Shown here: one piece after another, positions 57,874 to 64,000 of the stretch
Layout: every line of letters begins with the position of its first letter
Numbering within the stretch: position 1 is the stretch's first letter
The notes under the pieces: generated by a model
What the model saw: only the letters and a program-made list of their open reading frames with translations
Told to the model about the DNA's origin: nothing
The model's database searches: none
Program-made: the position numbers and the translations under genes
Assembly: GCA_949130495.1 (NCBI GenBank)
Contig: OX422217.1
Location: 574,836,606 to 574,900,605, forward strand
Direction of reading: 5' to 3'
Length of the DNA stretch: 64,000 bases
Source of the DNA: Sambucus nigra
Lineage: Eukaryota > Streptophyta > Magnoliopsida > Dipsacales > Adoxaceae

Positions 57874-60800
57874 TCAATACTAACTAACAATCATTTGAAG
57901 ATTTGATATTGAACTAATAACCATTCAAACAAAATTTCCATAAGAAACTTATACATATAAACTAGCAAAAGTATAACAAAGATGTATGTATTAAGAGGAG
58001 CTATTGTATTATAACCATCAAGAGACAAAATGAAGACTATTGAGATGTATGTTTTCACAGTTGGATAGCAAAGCTGTTATGAACTCAGGAATAATAGGTA
58101 AACTTACACTTCACTTTGCATTGGAATTTTTCTAGAAATGCTCAATCAGGACTAAGTTCTTCATTTAGATCAAACATGTCATCCCTTTATAATTTCAGTA
58201 CACCATATATCTTAGACTAGGAAAAGTAACTCAAATAAAATAAGGTTGTTAACATATTGGAACCATAAAAATATAATATAGGACAAATCAAATCCAATAA
58301 TTCAAGTATCCACACCATGACAACAGTGAAAAAGTACGTATTTATCTGTAGTGATACCTGGAAAGTGCATTGTGATAGCACAAAGCATGAGACAATAACA
58401 ATATAAAAAGACCCAAAGCTGGATGGACCAAGAAGACCAGTGCAATTGCAACCAATGAAGTAAAAAGTAATGGTTTGACTCTTATAATCCTAAACACCTA
58501 TTTCATGAGTGAATTAAACATTGTAAATGGAACTGTACCGGTCCGTTTAGTTTCAGAGCTATAAATGGCAGGCTCAGAAAATAAAAGGTTATGGTGAAAG
58601 ATATGGAATATAAATTTCTTGTGATGTGGAAATGAGGAATGAGAATAAAGGGAGTAAGAAACCGAGTTGGAGGTGTACTCTTGTTGATAAGCTTTTTTTG
58701 TATTCTCTTATTTCCACCCCTAGCTCTTACTAATAAGCTTTTGACTTTTCTTGTACCTCGATTCATTGTTCCACTTGCTACTTTGAAGATATGGAGCTTA
58801 TGTCACTTAAACCCATGTTTGCAATAACTATTCTTAGCAATGACTGGAGGACATGCACATATCGCAATTTTTTTCTACATAAAAACATAGTTCAATTTGT
58901 GGAATAAAGAGAAGAAAAATATAAACATTTTGAGTAGAGTGTACTAATCTACAAGAAATATACTGAAATTGGCTTTTCAATTTCTAAATCAAACTCTTTA
59001 ATAACACAAGCTTATTTCCATCCAAGTATGTCAACGCCATATATATTATGTGGCTTCTCATTGAAAAAATAACATAAATAATATGAATTAGGCATGAACT
59101 TTCATTCTTTTTTCCGATAAGCATTACAGATAAACTGGTGATTTAACACATTTTTCAATTCATTAAACAATGCCTTGTAAGCAAACTAGGTGCAAAAATG
59201 TCATATAGATCTGATTGGAAATTTAAAACCTACCTGTGGCACTCCTTTACTGAACTTAAGGTATTAAGTGTTGATCATAATCAATGAAACTAAAAGCACA
59301 AGCATGCAAGAAAATTGGATATAAAGAAATGGCATACCCGAGTTTTATATATGGGAGCCAGTGTGAGAATGAGTAGTATGTGATATACACGTTGTAAGTT
59401 GGACTATCTATATCTTTGTAACCTATAATCTGTACAGTATGTAATTCACAAACCTCAAATAAAAATCAATTTTTTTTCAGAAACTTATAGTGCCTTTTGG
59501 TCTAGCCTTTCATTCCAATTGAGGCAGCGGATTAAGCTGTGAAACCAATCGCTAGTTTAGTCACACTTGTTGACAGTTCGAAGTGGATGATGACTTATCT
59601 ATATTCGTACAAAATCTTCTCTCGAAAGATGTTGCCTTCTCTTTCCATGAAACAAAATACAGGCATTACTTCGTGTGTCCCTTGGAATCTCTTGCAGAAA
59701 AAACAAATATTTTAGCCAAAACAACCTTAGAGAATGTTATTCGTGAAAAGACCAATAATTGCACAATTATAAATGGAATATGTATAAAATGGTCTGGAGA
59801 ACTATCAACATACTTTTCTATCAGAGCACCTGCCTTCTTTATTAATCTCTTCTTTGTTTTCAACCGAATCAACTTTCTTATGACAATGCAATATGAATAT
59901 ATTTGGGTCATACTTGAGCTATTTAAAATAACAACCCATATTTAACCATTGTTTTAAATTTTTAATATTTAGCACACAAATGGAGTAGAATGTGCAAGTT
60001 GCAGCCCACTGTACTTAACAACCTTAACAAAACACAACAATAACCCAATATAACCATTGGAAGTACATAACTATTCGAAGAAAAACACAACACAAATCAA
60101 TTACAACCCATTATAATCCCTAGATCATCTTTAAAGAAATACCTGAGACAGGGAATCAGTACATGCAGGCTTCAAAGAAATACAATCTATTTAGTTAAAT
60201 ACCTACGTATAAATGAAATTAATAATAAAGGAAATTTGTCTTTAGTGACTAAAAGAGAGAATTTTTGAAAAATTGACATTGACTAAAAGCCTTAAAGGCT
60301 TTGATTTCAATTCTTTCATACAAGTATTCTCCCCTCTTCTGATTATAATAACGAGCACACAACCAACGGGTGTGAGAATAATTCGTCAAGATTCATTTAA
60401 TGCTTTGACAATTTTTTTATTACGGATTACTTCCCCTATGAATAAACCATTAAATACTCAAAAAATGGTCCGATGATGCCACAAGGGCCTGGAATAGGGA
60501 GAAAATAACAATTTCCAGACAGAGAAACGGAGACACGGATCCCTTTTTGTGTTAATTCATAACAAGTGGCACTGTTGAACAATAGTCATTTCATCTTGCC
60601 TATTAGGATGAAAAGTCCAGATGACACCCGTTAACTGTTATAACTGAAAGATAGTTGGAAACACAACCAAAAATACGCCCAATATGCTTGTCCAACAACA
60701 CCTATTGGTCATGGAGAACAATGTACAACAAATAATCTTCCCCCAAAGAGCCCTCAGACTTTTCATTTAGAAATTTTAGCGATCTGAAACTATAGAAACC

Positions 60801-61104
60801 CATAGTTGCAGACCAAACTTTTATTCCCAACAAAGATCTCAAAGATAGCTAGAGGTGAATGATGGACGCTAGAACCAACAATGGGACAATCATGTGGGAG
60901 TTTTCCACATGGTCTTGCTGCCTTCGCTAACTATATTAGAATCTTCTCGTTTCCATCACCTACTGAATTCTTGTTGTCAATTTTAGTTTCCCTGCGGGTT
61001 TCACCATTATGTTATTTGTCATACGAGGCCACTAGTGTGGGTATAATGACTCGGATTCCAAAAAAACACTCATTGTGTTCATGCAAACCAAACTCATATG
61101 AAAC
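57874..61104. other. Unassigned DNA, 3.2 kb
   Basis: AT-rich with no LTR end, transposase or convincing coding frame. A few minus-strand CAG|GTA donor-like sites occur (for example near 58367, 59233 and 60146), which could be exon edges of a decayed gene, but no protein was recognised. Confidence 0.4.
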
Positions 61105-62230
61105 TGAGAAATCTTGTGTGCGATACTGATTCGAATAGTTGCGCAAATTCCAATCACAAACTTATTTGATTAGCGTCAATGTATGAATCAAATCAATTCA
61201 GCCCTTAAACTCAATCAATTACGTGCGTGCATGTGTCAACCATCATAAATAAAATATGTGACACAAATTTCAAGAAAAATCCCCTCAGGGAAAAACCTTT
61301 TTATTTCTAGAACTTTGACAAGTTTACAAGACCATTGACTTACATATAACTTCCCTCAAGTGTAATGCACGGTGTCTTCATCAAACCTTCAAAGTGTCGG
61401 CTAGAAATCGATAATGGTTCACATGCAGCTATACCACAATGAACACGCAGTCTTCAGCAAATAATAAACACACAAAAGATCCTCAATGACACGCTATCAT
61501 AATCTTCGTAGCGACTTACTCTACAATAGCACACAGCTCTCAGTTGTAAAGATCTCCCCACAAAGTATAAATAGTAGCAAAACTATGCCTTTTAGGTTCC
61601 ACAAAACAACTCACACAAAAGCTATTGCGATTATGAATTGTAAAACAAAAGATTGAACCCTCAAATATGGTTGGAGAATAGAAAAACGTATTATGTCAAA
61701 AATCAGTTTTTCTCCACATGAAAATTAGTAGCCTGACACCTAAAATCAAGGCGGTGACTTGTCTCCTAAAAACACCTCTCGTTCGAACGATAGACGACGT
61801 CGTTCGAGCGACACTCCATCTCGTTCGAACGAGATGTGACATCGTTTGAACTAAAGTCACTGATCTCCTTAAAAAAAACTTTTAAAGTTTTAAATAACTT
61901 GGAATCCTTAAATCTTAAAACTATTTACGGGATCAGGAGATATTTATCCAAAACTTTTATGATAAAATGTTTTTGAAAAATAAAAATTATTTATTAAAAA
62001 TTCAAAAAACCATTTTAACTTTTATAAAAAAGATCCCAACACTTTTAATGTAAAATGTAAATGGAACTTAAACACATTTTACCAAATTCATCCTTGTTGG
62101 GCTTGAATGTTGAAGTATTCTTGATATTCAGATTCATCTTTGTAGATGTAAGCTTTTCAATCCTTCGACGACTTGAAACAACTTATAGCGGCATACGACA
62201 TACTAAATTGTGATGGACAATCTCCTTACA
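61105..62230 (-). repeat. Element J: 3' LTR of a SIRE-like element
   Basis: 1126 bp, from TGAGAAATCTTGTGTGCG to CTCCTTACA, related to LTRs of A and K. The polypurine tract AATCTCCCCC follows directly, as in A, so this is a 3' LTR on the minus strand whose internal part begins at 62231 and is cut by L at 62328. It has CGTTCGAACGA motifs at 61787-61860. No matching target duplication, as expected with an internal region attached. Confidence 0.8.
61785..61860 (-). promoter_or_regulatory. TTCGAA palindrome cluster in LTR J
   Basis: Four motifs: CTCGTTCGAACGAT, GTCGTTCGAGCGAC, CTCGTTCGAACGAGAT and a degenerate ATCGTTTGAAC, spaced about 20 bp. They sit where related LTR K has the AACCGGTT units. 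Confidence 0.6.
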
Positions 62231-62243
62231 AATCTCCCCCTAT
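62231..62243 (-). promoter_or_regulatory. Polypurine tract of J
   Basis: Minus strand ATAGGGGGAGATT next to the LTR. Confidence 0.8.
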
Positions 62244-62327
62244 GTCTATGACGGTATAAAATAAAAATATCCGAATTATCAAAACCACAAATGACCTATA
62301 CAAATCTGCGCTCCCATAAACTCAAAC

Positions 62328-62715
62328 TGTCATACCCTAACCCCATTAGGATGTAATTAACTAAATAGTCCACAAACCACACTTATTATTTATTTTGTAA
62401 TACACATTAAAACAACTTCAAGGTTAAAATGCGGAATACTAAAAATCCAATCGTTTTAAGGAGACATAATTTAAACAAAACTGCGATACCATTTAACTTA
62501 ATTACAACTGGTACAATGTATAAAAGAGAACTGATGAGACCCTACTACTATTACCCCAACCTCTTAGACCTGGCAGTGGCAGCTTCAAAACCTGGAAATG
62601 TAAACATATAAAACCATGAGTTTAAAAACTCAGTGAATGTAATACATCTCTATATAGTAAAAGTACTATATTAACATCTCAACATATCGATATATCCATA
62701 TTTGTTTTAAATTAG

Positions 62716-62774
<59 letters not shown>

Positions 62775-64000
62775 GGAGTTAATAAACCTCACATCTCCTG
62801 CCCGTAGGCAATAATCATATCCATAGGTTTTAATAACCTAACATCTCCTAAATTGCGTAGAAACTCAACATATCTTGACTTTTAATAAAGCCATAACATC
62901 TCAACATCTCTTGACTTTTAATAAGCCATAACATCTCCACATATCTTGACTTTTAATAAGACATGTGATCTCAAAATATAATACATATACATCATATCCA
63001 TAATCAACTCAGTAAGTACACTCACATTGGGTTGTAAACTATGTATTCACGTTTTCTTCGGGTGGAGATGAACTGGGTCGATTTGACTTTACACCTGTTA
63101 ATCCAACTAAATCAGTACTAAATCTCAATCATAAGTATTATCTTAATATATCTATGTAACTTTCAATGACTATACAATAATAATATAATTCTACTCAAGT
63201 CACATTCCATGAAACATGTGTAAAGACGAAACAATGGTATATATGTTGATAAGGTTATGAACATTCAACCATAGAAAATAATTCGTAAGGTAATTTATAA
63301 CTAAAATCAAGTAAACATAAAACTATACTTCTCAATGTATAGACACATGAAACATGTACTCAAAATACCCTTGGGAAAGAGCAGATAAAAAGATTCTTTC
63401 ATGGGGTATCGAGTATGGGCTCAAATTATTGTCCTCCCTATTTAACCATCCCATATTCATAAATTGTACACATATAAGTGTCCAAGATTATCAATATGAA
63501 AACATATCTAAACATACTTTCTGTTACAAGTGACGGTGTAATTTTTCAAGCTTCCTAGAGCAAGTTATGACCATTTATTTACAACCTATTAAATCTTCCC
63601 CACAAGCTCCTCTATTGTTCCTTCAACTTCCAAGAATTTTCATTATTTTTCTCCAGCATAACGTTCCATGATTTTCCACCCATTTGGTATGTCAAAATCT
63701 TGACCAAACTCAGGGCATATCGAAATGAAATATACAAACAACAACTATATACCAACTTGCAACCATCAGTAAGGCCCAACCACAAGGAGTTAAATTCTAA
63801 TTTTCGGATATGATATGAATATATGATTCTAATTTTATATCCAATTGGAATTTCTCAATTCCAATAAGCACACAAAAATATATGCTAGTTTGAATACAAG
63901 GGATTTCAATAACAAGCAATACGGGCTACATACACCACTTATCTCACATGTGAACAAATACTTATTATCACAAAGGAGGATGGAATTTTAATCAATCATT
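62328..64000 (-). repeat. Element L: partial Gypsy-type LTR, runs off the window
   Basis: Starts TGTCATACCCTAACCCC within J's interior. Layout resembles the LTR of T (C-rich start, then a TCACTCAC-like and AGGGCATA-type landscape), though I cannot align it closely. A (TA)n tract lies at 62718-62771. No coding domain. The strand is inferred from similarity to the minus-strand T. Confidence 0.5.
62718..62771. repeat. (TA)n microsatellite in L
   Basis: About 27 TA units. Confidence 0.95.

Noticed and set aside
59583..59945. 120-codon plus-strand frame (and an 81-codon frame opposite)
   Set aside because: No recognisable domain or codon pattern, and surrounding DNA is non-coding; likely chance in a low-stop stretch.
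62328..64000. Second copy of element T at the window end
   Set aside because: The LTR start and composition are similar in style only; the sequence does not align with 660-3145.

Overview
The window is transposable-element DNA from a flowering plant with a repeat-rich, AT-rich genome, probably a eudicot (the species cannot be told from the sequence). Every recognisable coding stretch belongs to a mobile element, apart from one captured fragment of a host gene (exportin-T). The only long intact reading frame is the polyprotein of a young Ty3/Gypsy chromovirus. I saw no intact host gene, rRNA, tRNA gene or CRISPR array. For cross-reference the elements are lettered T, B, A, F, G, E, C, H, I, X, K, J and L.

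Layout. 1-654: unassigned AT-rich DNA with a Helitron-like 3' hairpin and a compound microsatellite. 660-10463: element T, a complete Tekay/Del-type Gypsy on the minus strand, with two 2486-bp LTRs, a 5-bp target duplication and a 1543-aa polyprotein. It sits 5 bp inside one end of a foldback MITE (remainder 10469-10866). 10867-12190: unassigned AT-rich DNA.

12191 to about 40472 is one nested locus. The host is B, an old Tat-lineage Gypsy on the minus strand. A (12556-29364), a SIRE-like Copia on the minus strand, lies in B's integrase. A holds F (13706-21517), a related SIRE-like element on the plus strand, and G (25585-28534), a 2950-bp solo LTR. E (33613-39465), a non-autonomous LTR element on the minus strand, lies in B's gag. 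Target duplications are readable for A, F, G and E, so the nesting is certain.

From about 40473 to 50640 is C, a decayed Copia element on the minus strand. It is split by H (41149-47133), a CACTA transposon with terminal repeats and a 3-bp duplication but no transposase core, and is followed by a second, decayed CACTA, I (about 50690-54963), which contains another foldback MITE. At 54964 a third CACTA-type end (X) begins; next to it lies an exportin-T pseudogene fragment. Then come K (56680-57868, solo LTR with duplication), unassigned DNA, J (61105-62230, a 3' LTR) and L (62328 to the window end, a partial Gypsy-type LTR).

Common threads. Several LTR elements lack pol, and two of them (E and F) carry remnants resembling the plant 'putative transposon protein' family. 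LTRs of A, F, J, K and E carry, about 290-520 bp from the LTR 5' end, clusters of short self-complementary motifs (CGTTCGAACG type or CCGAACCGGTTC type), often just upstream of a TATA box. I regard this interchangeable promoter module as the most interesting unexplained structure.
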